A stretch of 64,000 bases of DNA, taken from NCBI GenBank assembly GCA_024235695.1, contig JACKLX010000018.1, forward strand, positions 1 through 64,000, written 5' to 3'. This document shows, in pieces, positions 12,001 through 24,000 of the stretch (its first letter is position 1; each line of letters begins with the position of its first letter). A model generated the notes under the pieces. It was not told the origin of the DNA. It did not search any database and worked only from the letters and a program-made list of their open reading frames with translations. This DNA is from Accumulibacter sp. GTDB taxonomy: Bacteria; Pseudomonadota; Gammaproteobacteria; Burkholderiales; Rhodocyclaceae. Both the position numbers and the translations under genes were made by a program.

Positions 12001-15000
12001 GGGCCACCGTCAGCGGTTGCCCGACCAGCGCGACGACCTGCCGCGGCGCGGCGATCTGCGGCGCTTCGCTGAGGCTGCGCACGCTGAGCACGAAGGATCG
12101 GGCTTCGCTGAGCAGCTGCGTGCTATCGCCGTCGCCGTCGTCGCTGGCGACCAGGGTGATGGCATGGTCGCCGCGGTCGCCGGCACCCGGCGCGAAACGG
12201 ATGGTGCCATTGATCTCGCCGATGGCCGCCTGCGTCTGCGTCGAGGTCGCGAAATGAGGCAGTCCGTTGATGGTGATCGACACCGCATTGCCGTCCGCGT
12301 CGGTGATGCTGAAGGGGATTTCGAGCACGTCACCGGCGTCGACGACGGCGTTGCCGGGGGCGACGATGTGCGGCGCGCGGTTGGCGTTGTTGACCACGAT
12401 CGGCACGATCAACTTGCTGACTGCCGCTGTTCCGGTGCCGTCGCCGTCGTCGGTGGCGGTGACGACGACCTGGTAGCTGCCGGCCTGCGTGTAGCCCGGC
12501 GTCCAGACGATCTCGATCGTTTCGGTATCGAAGGCGGCGCCGGCCGGCAAGCCGTCGACCTGGTAACTGACGGTCGGCGCGGTCGTTTCCGGGTGGATCG
12601 CTGCGGCGTCGGGGCGTGGGCGGATGGGCGCCTCGTATTCCGGGTTGTCGGGATCGAAAGCGAAGACACTGATGCGCAGCGGCTGGCCTTCGAGCAGCTG
12701 CCAGCTCTCGGCGGCGTCGAAGAGCGGCGCACCGTTGGCGTTGGCAACCTCGATGACGACGTCGCGGCTGACGGTGCGGCGGCTCGTTTCGCCGGCGAGC
12801 GTCGTCCAGGTGGCGACGGCGGTGATCGGCACGCGGTAGCTGCCGTGCTGGTCAAAACCCGGCGTCCACGCGAGTCGGCCGCTCTGCGGGTCGAGCGTCG
12901 CGCCGCCGGGCAGCCAGCGCGCGCCGTATTCGAGGCTCAGCGTCGTGCCGTCGGGCGATCTGCTACCGGCCGCCATTCCCGCGACGCTGGCGGCGAGCTG
13001 CAGCGTCCACGGCTCCCCTTCGCGCAGGCTCTGCGGGGCAACGGCTGCCAGCGTCGGTGGCGCGAAGCCCTGCTCGACGGTGATCGCGAATGCCGCGCTG
13101 GACGTCGTCTTGCCGTCGCTGGCGATAAGGGTGATGCCGTCCCAGACCCCTGCCTGGTGATAAGCCGGCGTCCAGCTCAGGATACCGCTGGCGGCGTCGA
13201 AGCTGGCGCCGGGCGGCAGCTTGCGGATGGTCAGCGTCAGCCGGTCGCCGTCGGCGTCGGCGGCGAATAACGGCAGGGACAGCGCTTCGCCCTCGACGAT
13301 TGCGATGTCGTCGACGCCGTCGATGACCGGCGCGTGGTTGCCGCCGACGACCGGCAGGCGGAAGCTGCGCAGGGCGGCGCCGCCGCGGCTGTCCTGAACG
13401 CGAACGACAAGGCGGCTGTCGGCGTCGGCGCCGGCCGTCGGCGTCCAGTTGAGCGTCGCCAGCGCATGTGCGCCGTCGGCCGCCGAAGCGATGGTCGGCG
13501 ACGGCGTCAGCGTCACGCCGGTCGGCGCGTCGAGCAATTGCCACCAGAAGCGTGCGCCATCGCTGTCGACGGCTTCGACGGTGGCGCTCCACGCCTGGCC
13601 GACGGTCGCCGGTGGCAGGCGATCATCGCCGTCGGGCAGCCCGGCGACCGCCAGCGTCGGCGGCGCATTGTCCTGCGGCAAGGCATAGACGCCGTGCCCC
13701 AGGTTGGCTTTGAGCAGGTCGGCAAGGCCGGCGCGCAGTGCCAGCGGGCTGGTCGGCGTCAGCCGCACGGTCTGCCCGCCGATCGTCGCGCCGACGGCCA
13801 GTTTGCCGCCGAGGGTCTGCAGCACATTGCCGAGATCGATGGTCCACAACTCGGCCTGCGCCGCATCGCCGCGCTGTGCATCGGCAATGGCGCCGGCGAA
13901 GTAGCGGCCAGGGTCGAGCAGCAGCACCAGTGGTCCGCGGATTTCTTCGCTGCCGACGTTGGTGACGCTGACGTCGTAGCTGAGCTCGCCGGTGGCGCGG
14001 TTGGCACGCGTCTCGCTGAAGTCGAGCTGCAGCTCGCTGCTGACGTCGACCAGCGCCGTGAAGCCGCTCGCGTAGCTGCCCGGCAGCGGCATTTCGCCCG
14101 CACTCTGCAGGCTGCCGGCGATCGTCAGTTCGTACTGGCCGGCTGGCAGACCGCCGACGTCGAGCCACGCCGTTCGCGCTGCCGCGTCCCAGTCGATCGC
14201 CGCCGGGTGGGTCTGCGCGCCGGCGCTGACGCCGACCGCGGTGAGCGTGAAGTTGGCCGGATCGAGAACGCTGCGCGGGTCGCCGCCGACGGCGCTGCCG
14301 AGAAGGCCGTCGGAGCCTAGCCACATCGCCTGGTCGAAGACGACACCGATCTGATTGACCGGCAGCGCCACCAGCGCGCCATCCGGGATGGTGATCGCCT
14401 TGACCCGCGGCGCAGCTTGCGGCGCGATCTCGTCGATGTGCGTCGTCTGCGCGACCAGGATGCGGCCGTCGGCGGTGGCGACGACGGCCGCGCCGCGGCT
14501 GCCACCGCTGGCGACCTGCAGCAGCCGTCGACTGGCGAGTTCGATCATCCACAGCGGCGACTCGTGCGGCGTGGCGACAGTGCCGTCGATCACCACGCGT
14601 TGGCGGGGCACACTCGAGGCGATCAGCAGTCCTTCGAGCGCCGTCGCGCTGGCGCCGAAGGCGATGCTGTCGATCTCCCCAGCGAGACGGAATTCGAGCT
14701 CGGCGCGGCCGGCCGAGCGGCCGCTGAGCGGCAGGCTGATGATCTCGCTGCTGGCCTGAAGCCTCGCGCCGACGACCTCGCTGCCGGTCCACTTGACGCC
14801 CCACAAGCGGCCGTCGGCAGCGAAAGCCAGGTCGCCGACGCGCTGATTGCTGAAATGCCGCCAGGCGCGCGCCGGATCGTTCGCGGCGGGGTCGAAAACC
14901 TCGATGCCGCGGCCGGACGAAACGTAGATCTCGCCGCTGCCAGGGTCGATCGCCAGCGCGTGCGTCAGCGGGTCGCCGCCGGGACCGAAGTGGCGGTCGA

Positions 15001-18000
15001 TGATCCGACCGCTGGCCGCGTCGACCTGCAGCAGTTCGGCGCCGCTCATCACCCACAGCTGGCCGAGGCGGTCGACCGCCAGGTCGACGATCGGTGCGTC
15101 AAGGGTGAACAGCAGCGTCGTCCGCGGGCTGCCGCCGTCGTCGTTGCTGGCGACCCGGAAGACCTGGTTGCGCGCTGCGCCGGCGCTGGCCAGGAAGCTG
15201 TGGTCGGGCATTTCGACCAGCGCCTGCGCGCCGATCGCCGCCTCGCTGGCCGCGTAGCCTTCGGCGAAACCGCGCAGGGTGAAGGGCGCGAGCACCGCAG
15301 TCAGATCGCCGGCCTGGTTGCTGGCCAGGTGTCCGGGCAGCAAGCGAGCTGCTTCGGCGAACAGCGCGTTGGCCGGATAGCTGCGGTCCGCTGCCGCGAG
15401 CGGCATCTCGGCGGTCGGCAGCAGGGTCTGCTCGACCCCGAGGGCGTCGAGAACCGCCTGGCGCGCGCCGTCGTCGGGAACGATGGCGTTGGCGACCGAA
15501 GCCGCCTCGCGATTGCCGGCGCGGTCGGTGGCGACGGCGAGGAATTCGTAACCCTTGCCGGCCTCGCCAGTGAACACCGCCTGGCCGATCGCCGGGTCGA
15601 CCTGTTGTTGCCAGATGCGGAAGCCACCACCGTCTTCGGCGACGTACACGGTTACCGACTTGACGCCGCTGCTAGGGTCCTCGGCGTGCCAGCGAAGGTC
15701 GAAAGTCGGCGCCCCCTGTGCGTCGTCGCCCAGCGCGCTGACCGTCAGCGTCGTCGTCGGCACATCGGCATCCAGCTGGGTGGTGCTGTGCTGGCTGTCG
15801 ATCGGCGGTGCCTGGTCGATCAGCAGCCGTACGCTGGCGACGATATCGACGCCGGACACAGCGTCGTCGCGAGCGCTGACCGTATAGCCGAGCGAACCGT
15901 TCGGCCGCTTGCCGCTGCCCTGGCCGGCGTCGCTGGCGAGCAGGCCGCGAGTCGCGTCGCGCAGCAGTTCGCCGGTCTGTGGATCGATCGCTTGCAGCAG
16001 CCAGGTGGCGATGCCGGTCGACACGTCGATACCGCCGCTGACGCGCAGGACGAAGCCCTTGCTGCCGCTGAAGTCGAAATCGCCCTGGAAACTGCCCCGG
16101 CCAGGCGGCAGATGGACGTTGATGTCGCCGATCCTGAGGTCGCCGAGGCGGAACGAGCGCGCGTCGAGGCTGGCGTCGAGCTGCGTCACCAGCCGCAGCT
16201 GGCCGACGGCGGCGTCGCCCGGGTTGCTGAAAGCGAACGCGTAGGGCAGTGCCGTTGCCGCTGGAACGTAGGTCTTGCCATCGCTGCCGAGCACCGCCTG
16301 CGGGCCCTGCACGGCGAGCAATGTAGCGGCAGCCGTCGACGCCGCTGCCTCGCCGGCGGCCTGTTGCAGATAGCGCGTGAGGTCGAGCGCCTGGCCCTGA
16401 ACGGGGTTGAAGTCGGCGTCGAGGACGCCGATGTGGCGCAGGTACTCGAGTTCGCTGCGGCCGCCGGCAAAGACGTTGAAATTGATGAAGCGTGTTTCCT
16501 GCGTCGCGTGGCGGTCGTAGTCGGCGCGTTCGGCCATCGCCGGTACCGGGATCTCGACGATGCCGGCCAGCGCCTGTCGCACTTCCACGTAGTCGATGCG
16601 GGCGGCCGCAGCCAGCGGGTCGCCGGCGTGGCTGGCGGTATCGCCGTACCACCGCTGGACGGTGGCGAAAAAGCCGAGCAGGTCGGCCTGTGTGCGATAG
16701 ACGTCGCCACCGCGGCCGAGCAGGATGCCGGTGGCCAGGGTGCTGTTGAGGCTGACGACCTTGGCATTGCTGCGGATCGGCGGTGCTTCGGCCAGCGGCC
16801 GCAGGACGCCTGCCGATTCGAGCGCGCCCAGCCAGCCGGCGACCCACTGGCCGAGGTCGGCGGCGAGCGTCGCCAGGCTCGCCGGTGCCGACGCGTCGGC
16901 GAGAATCGCCGCACGCAGCCGGGTCGCGTGCTCGACCTGCTCGGCGACGAATTCGTCGCGGCTCAGGGGCGTTGCTGCACCGGCGACGTTGAAGCGGAAG
17001 GGCATCGCCAGCGCTTCGATCGGCAGCAGGTGTTCGTCGGGCTCGGTGGAAAGGAACTTCTGCGCGAGACCGCCGGCGATCTGGTCGAGATCCTGCACGC
17101 CACCGTCGAGCAGTCCGCGCTCCCGCCATTCGGGGCGCAGGGCGTAGAGCTTGTCGCGCAGACCCTCGAAATCGTGGGCCAGCCACTCGGCCAGGCCGGG
17201 GTAGGTCTGGACGTTGAAGCTCATGCCGACGTAGCCACCGGCGGCAAGATCCAGCGCGTATCCGGGCACCAGGTTCACGCCGACGGTGTTCAGCGCGCTG
17301 TCGAGGCTTGCCCAGGGAATCTCCGGCCGCGCCGTGCCGCTGGTCGGCGTCGGGCCGTAGGCTTGCGTGTTGCCGGCGGCGTCGAGTATGGCGCCGTCGG
17401 GGTGGCCACCGACGCTGCTGCCGACGACCAGGTAGGGCAGCGCGATGCCGTTGAGCACTTGCTCGCTGTAGCCGAGTTCCGGGACGCCGAGGTCGAATCG
17501 CACGTAAGCTGTGTCGAGGTTGCTCAGGCTCTGCAACGCGACGCTGTAGAGGCCCGTTTCACCGGCAGCGAGGCTGCGCGGGCCGCCGATGCCGATCGTC
17601 ACGTCGGCCTCCATGCCGCGCTCGACGAGGAAGCGCTGTGCTTCGGTGACGCGCTGGCCGTCGGGATTGATTACCGTCAGGTCGTAGAGACCGAGCGGCA
17701 CGGTTCGCAGGTCGAATACCGCACGGATGTGCGTGGCGTCGAGCACCTGCCAGCGATCGGCTTCGGCCTCGAACACGCCCGGGCGCGTCAGCTTGACCAG
17801 CGCGCCGGGCTTGAAGTGTGCCCCCTTGATGTCGACGCTGAGCCAGCGCTGGTCGTCGCCGCCGCTGCCGCCGCGATCGGGGTTGATGCGGGTGATCGAC
17901 AGCGGCAGCAGATCGGCGCGCAGTGTCACCGACGAGCCGCTCGCGCCTTGCCGCGAGCGAACCAGGAGGTAGTAGTCGCCAGCCTGCGTGCTCGGCAGCC

Positions 18001-21000
18001 AGACCTCCTGGTCGGTCGATAGCGGCCGGTCGTAGGCAGCGTCGAAGGCATAGCCGCTGGGCACTTCGCCGTAGCGCAGATAAAGCTCGTTGCTGCCGTC
18101 CTCGGCATCGTCATCGAGGTTCACGCGCAGTGTTTCGCCGGCGGCGACAGCAATCCTGTAGAGACGCTCCTGGCCGGCGGACAGGGTGGTGCGCAGCGGC
18201 GCGCCGACGTACATCTCCGGCACGCCGACCTGCAGTGTCGCGGCCGACGCACTGCGGTTGTTGGCCTCGCCGGGTGGCAGGCTGAGGCCGGCGGGCGTGT
18301 AGACGATGCTGCCTTCGAAGACCTCGTTGTACACATCGGGACGGACGATCAGTCGCCAGCTGCCGTCCTTCAGCGGCGGCAGCGTGACCTCCAGCGTCGC
18401 GTCGTAACTGGCATTCGCGCCCAGACCAGCCGCAGCCCCCGCAGCCGCCCGGTGTTCGACCTTGCCGAGCAGCAGGTCGCCAAGATCCCAGCTGTCGTCG
18501 GCGGAGAGATAGACGGCATCGGTCCAGCTGCCGTGCGCCGGGTTGCTCGAGGCATTGCTGACCGAGTAGTCGATGCGGATCGGATCGCCGACGCTGGCGC
18601 GGGCGGGGACAACGACCTGACTGACGACCAGATCGGCCGGCGGCGGCGTCTCGATCAGCAGTGGCTGCGCGGCGGCAGTGGCGTTGTTCTGTTCGCGGCC
18701 GAACTCGCGCACCCGGCCGTACTCGCCGCCGCCCCAGGCACGTGCCGGGTCGCTGACGACGAAGACGTAGTAGGCGCCGGCGAGCCCTTGCGGGGCGCTG
18801 ACGCTGAGGCTGGCGTCGTAGCTGCCGCCGGCGGCCAAGCCGCCGGCGTGTGCGAGGTAGCCGAGATAGCTATCCTGCTTGAGGTCCAGGAAGCGGTCGC
18901 GGGAAAGGTAGACCAGGTCGTACCAGCCCTGCTGATCGACAGGCGTGTCACCGCCGCCGTTTAGCACGCGGTAGCTGACGGTGAACGCCTGTCCCGCCAG
19001 CAGCGAATCGGGCGCGATCACCTCGGCGACCTGCAGATCAGGCGGCGACGCCAGGCTGATCGCCAGTGGCGCCGACGACAGGTTGTTGCCCTCGTCGGCG
19101 AATTCGGCTACCGACCCGGTGCCGTCGCCATAACGTGTCAGTGTCGACAGACCGTCGCGGATGCTGCTCCGTTCGCTGGACAAGGGGTCGCGGAAGATTG
19201 CGCTGTCGGCCTGGACCAGGACGTGGAAAGGGCCGTCGATCGATTCGGGCAGGGTGACGCTCGCCGACGCGCTATAGGACTCGCCCGGCTTGAGCGTCTT
19301 CGCTTGTCCGTTCGCCAGCATTTGTATGTTGGTCGCTGCCAGCAGGTGGTCGCTGTAGTCGAGCGAAGCGTCGCGCGAAAGGTATACGCCGTCGAGCCAG
19401 TGGCTGGTGCGCGTTTCGCGGCTGCCGCGATTGCTGACCGTCCAGCTGACCGTCAACAGCTGCCCGGACCGGGCCTGCGGTTCGGAAACGACGACATCGT
19501 CGATCTGCAGGTCGGCCTCGCGGTAACTGATCGGCAGCGCGGCGCGGCCGAGGTTGTTGTCGTTGCTGGCGCCTTCGAAGACGCTGCCCGGCGCGCCGTT
19601 GGTACCGGCGTACCAGGCAAGGGCACCGGCCAGGTCGCCACTCGGCCACAGTTCCTGCCGGGCGCGGCGCATCCTCGGGTCGCCGCTGTCGGCCTCGGCG
19701 TCGGTGATGACATAGACGAAGTACGAACCATCGGCACCGGCCGGCAGGTGCAGCCTGGCGGCGGCGGTATAGCTGGCGTTGGCGGCAAGGCCGCCGACGT
19801 TGGCGTGCACCACGCTGCCCAGTGCGATCGCGCGTTCGGCGATGAAGGTCGGGTCGCGGCTGAGGTAGATGGCGTCGACCCAGCTGCGCGTGCCCGCCCA
19901 GACGGCGCTGCCGAAATTGCTGACCGTCCAGCTGACGGTCGTTTCCTCGCCCGAGACGTTGCTCGGCTCGGTGCGGATGTCGGTGACTCGCAGGTCAGCC
20001 GCCGGCCCGCCGACCAGTGACGCGCTGGCGCGAGCGTTGTTGTCTTCGTTCGACTCATCGACGCGCGCGTCGGCGTCGCTGCGGACGATCAGATGGCGGC
20101 CGCTGACCGACGGCGCGAGCTGCAGCGTCTGGCTGACCTTGTAGCGCTCGCCGAAAGCGAGCGCCCGGGTCTGCTGCAGGTCGGCGAGATGCCAGATCTG
20201 ACGGGCGGCGTGCCAGTCGGCGTTGTCGGTCAGGTACACCGAGTCGGTCCAGCTGCCTGCAAAAGCGTCGCCGCGGTTCTCGACGCTGTAGCTGAAGCTG
20301 TAGCTGCCGCCGGCGTTGGCCGTGTCCGGTGCGACGACCTCGCTGACCGCCAGGTCGGGTGGTGCGATGCCGAGAACGCTGATCGGCCGCGCCTGGTAGT
20401 TGTTGTTGTCGACCTGGCTCGGGTCGTCGGGGTTGATCTGCGTGGCCAGCGTATCTTCGAGGATCACGTCGTAGCTGTCGCTCCAGACGGTGACGAAGTA
20501 TTCGCCGGAGGCAAGTGCATCGGGCAGCGTCACTCGCACGTCGCCGAGGTAGCTTTCGCCGACGGCGAGCTGGCCGACGTGGGTGAACGAGCCGAGCAGG
20601 ATGTCGCCCTTGTGAGCCGCTGGCCGTCGTCGGTCGCGCGCCAGCCAGATGGTGTCGGTCCAGCGGTCGAGCGCCGCCGATTCGCCGCGCGTCGTCTGGC
20701 TGCCGTGGTTGGTCACCTGATAGCGCACTTCGATGCTGGCGCCGTGCACGCCCTGGTCCGGGGCAACGACCTGGCTGGTCACGAGGTCGGCGAAGGCGAC
20801 CGGATCGACGGTGAAGCGCGTCGCGAGCGCGTTGTTCGCTTCGTTCGGGTACTCGTCGACCTTGAAGTTGCCGTCGGCGACGACGATCAGGTAGGCGTCG
20901 CCGCGGCTGCGGATCGGGATGTCGAGTGGCGCGCTGTCGCTGGCGTAGCTCTCGCCGGGCGCCAGCGCACCGGCGTTGGCCACTTCGCCGAGCAGCCGGT

Positions 21001-24000
21001 CGTCGGCACTGAGCGTGGCGTCGAGCGACAGGTAGATCCTGTCGGTCCAGTGGCCGCTGGCTACGGCGGCGCCGAGGTTGGCGATGGTGTAGCGGATGGC
21101 GGTCGCCGTGCCGGCGCTGACGTGCTCGGCGACGATGGCCGCGGTGACGCGCAGGTCGGGTCGTTCGTCGAGGCCGATGGTGGTCGTTGCGGCGGCGACC
21201 TCGGCGTTGTTCTGGCGCGCCGCGCCGTGCTCGTAGACCTGCTCGCCGGCGCTGCCGAGATTGCTGTTGCTGATTACCTTGAGCCGATAGACGCCTTCGA
21301 TCTTCTGCGGCAGGCGGAGCTGTTCGCTGCGCGTGTAGCGCATCCCGGCCGCGAGCCCGCGGTCGTTGCTGAAGCTGCCGAGGGCGATGGCGCTGCCACT
21401 GCCGCTCGCCGGCACCAGCCAGATGCTGTCGACCCAGATGCCGACGGCGTCGGCGTCGCCCTGATTGACGACCGTCCACGAGACGTCGACCAGCGCCCCT
21501 TCCTGCGCGCTGACCGGCGCGGTGACGGTCTCGACGCGCAGGTCGGGCGAACGCGACAGTTGTACCGGCAGTGCCGGCGAGCTGGCGCTGTTGTTGTCGG
21601 CGAAGACGAACTCGAAGGGGCCGCCGGTGCGGACATTGAGGTAGTGCGTGCCGTCGATTCCCTCGGGCAGGGTCAGCTCGACACGACGGCTGTAGCGGTC
21701 GCCGACCGCGAGCTGACCGATGTGCCTGGCCTGGCCGAGCTGCGCGACGACGTCGCTGCCGTCGGCGTTGCGGCTCAGCCAGATCTGATCCGACCACTCA
21801 CCGCTGTCGGTGCTGCCGATGCCGTCGTTGACCACTTCCCAGGTCAAGCTCAGTGGTCGTCCGCTGGCCGGAGCTCCCTCGGTGCCAAGCGACGTGATCC
21901 GCAGATCGGCGTAAGGCACCGGCATCACGTCGACGGTGTGCGCGAGGCGGCCGACGTTGTTCGCCTCGGAGTGGTTCTCGAACACCTCGTCGCGCGCGTC
22001 GCCGACGACGAACAACCGGAAACGCCCGCTGGTGCGCGCTGCGAGAACGATCTGCTCGCTGCGGCTGTACGATTCGCCACTTGCCAGCGCGCCGCTGTGG
22101 CGGTACTCGCCGAGCAGCTGGTCGTCGGCGTTACCCGCGATGTCGTCGCGCGACAGCAGCACGCGGTCGGTCCAGCTGCTGAAAAGGCCGGCGCCGGTTC
22201 CCTGGTTGCTGACCGTCCACGCCACGGTCAACGTCGCCGGGTCGGCGATCAGCGTGTCGCTGGCGCTAATCGCACCGACCAGCAGATCGGCGTAGGGCGC
22301 GAGGTCTATGGTGACGGTAGCGAGCGAGCGGTTGTTGTGACGGTCACCGTCGTCGAGCGCATTGCCGCTGTCGCTGACGACGATCAGCTCGTAATCGCCG
22401 GCATAGTCGAGCGGAATCGCCAGTTCGGCGCTGGCGTCATAGCTTTCACCGCTCGCCAGTGGGCCGCTGTGGGTGAGCTCGGCGAACTTGTGCAGGACAC
22501 CGGCACGCGCCAGGAAAACCTCGTCGGTCCAGTTGCCGAGAGCGACGCCGCCCTGGTTGCTCACCTGCCATTCGACGTGCAGGGCAGCGCCCGAAGACGC
22601 CGTTGCCGCCGTCTTGATGGCGGCCAGCGACAGGTCGGTGCGGGCGACCTGCAGCGGCTGGACCGCCCGCGACTGGTTGTTGCTCTCGGCGCCGCGTTCG
22701 TAGATGCTGTCGTCGCTGTCGGTCCGCACCAGCCAGCGCCACTGGCCCTCAGGCAGCGACGACGGCAGCGTCAAGTTGGCGCTACGCCTGACGCTCGCGG
22801 CGGCGGCCAATGCCGTCGTGTTGAAGACGCTGGCCAGTTCGTGCAGCGCGCCGCTGGCGTCCTCGAGGTAGATCCGATCGCGCCAGGCACTGGTCGTCGG
22901 CGCCGCTCCGGCGTTGGTCAGCAGGTAGCTGACGGTCGCCGGGTCGCCCGGACGCAGCGCAGCGGGTCCGAGGACGTCGCCAACCGTCAGGTCGGCGGTC
23001 GGCGTCAGGCTGATGGCCAGCGGTGTCGTGCTGGCGAGTGTGTTGTTGGCGGTCAGGCCGCTCTCTCCGACACGGCGATCGCGGTTGGTTTCGACGACAA
23101 CGAAGAAGTCGCCGGCGAGGTCGCGCGGCAGTTGCAGCGTTGCCTGCCCGCGATAGCCCAGGCCCGGTGCAAGGGCGCCGTGGTGGGCCAGCGAACCGGC
23201 GAGAATCAGGTCGTCGCTGCTCGGCGTGGCGTCGGACGAAAGCAGGATGCGGTCGTTCCATTGCGCTTGACGGGTCGTCGCGTTGCCGACGTTGAGCACC
23301 TCCCAGGCGATCGTCAGCTCGTCGCCGCTGCGCGCGCCGGTCGGCGCGTTGACCGCGATCAGCGCCAGATCGACGATTGGCGCGAGCAGGTCGACCCCGG
23401 TCGAGCTCTCGACGTTGTCGGCTCCGGGGTCGGGCTCGGCCTCGCCAGCGCTGTCGGTGCGAACGGCCAGCGTATAGCGTCCGGCGGCCGCCAGCGGCAA
23501 CGGCACCGACAACTGCTGCGTATAGCTCTCGCCGACGTGCAGACCGCCCTGATGGCGTGCGCTGCCGACGATCAGGTCATCGGCATTGCCGATCAGGGCG
23601 TCGCTGCTGAAGATGATCTGGTCGGTCCAGCTGCCGCCGCCGTCCACGCTGCCGTGGTTGTCGACGCTCCAGCGAATCTCGGCGAACTCGCCGCCGACGA
23701 CGCTGGCCGGAACGCTCAGTGCGCCGACGCGCAGGTCGGGATAGGCGCGGGCCGCCGAAGTGATCTCGACGCTCGCGCGGTTGTTGTTCTCCGCGTTGCC
23801 GCTGCCGTTGGTCTCGAATACGCTACCGACGCCGGCGCGGTTCCGGTCGACGGTGACGCTTATCTCGATCCGGCCGCTGCCCCTGAGTCCCTCGGGCAGG
23901 GTGAAGTCGAAGCGGCGCTGACGGCTCTCGCCCGCTTGCAGCGGCCTGCCGGGCGTGCCGCCGACGCTCGCCAGCGGGTCGAAGGCGAGTTCGGCATCGA

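Noticed and set aside
7337-13270. Plus-strand open frame of 1,977 codons, and similar long ones at 14,417-18,022, 20,093-24,247, 24,545-27,316 and 29,843-32,131
   Set aside because: They lie opposite the giant minus-strand gene. Their translations are Arg/Asp/Val-rich with no domain pattern, while the minus frame gives coherent repeats. High GC removes stops from the complementary frame.
13623-21797. Minus-strand Arg-rich frames of 477, 504 and 580 codons
   Set aside because: They are out of frame with the giant gene and are low-complexity Arg/Gln/Ala products typical of shifted frames in GC-rich DNA.
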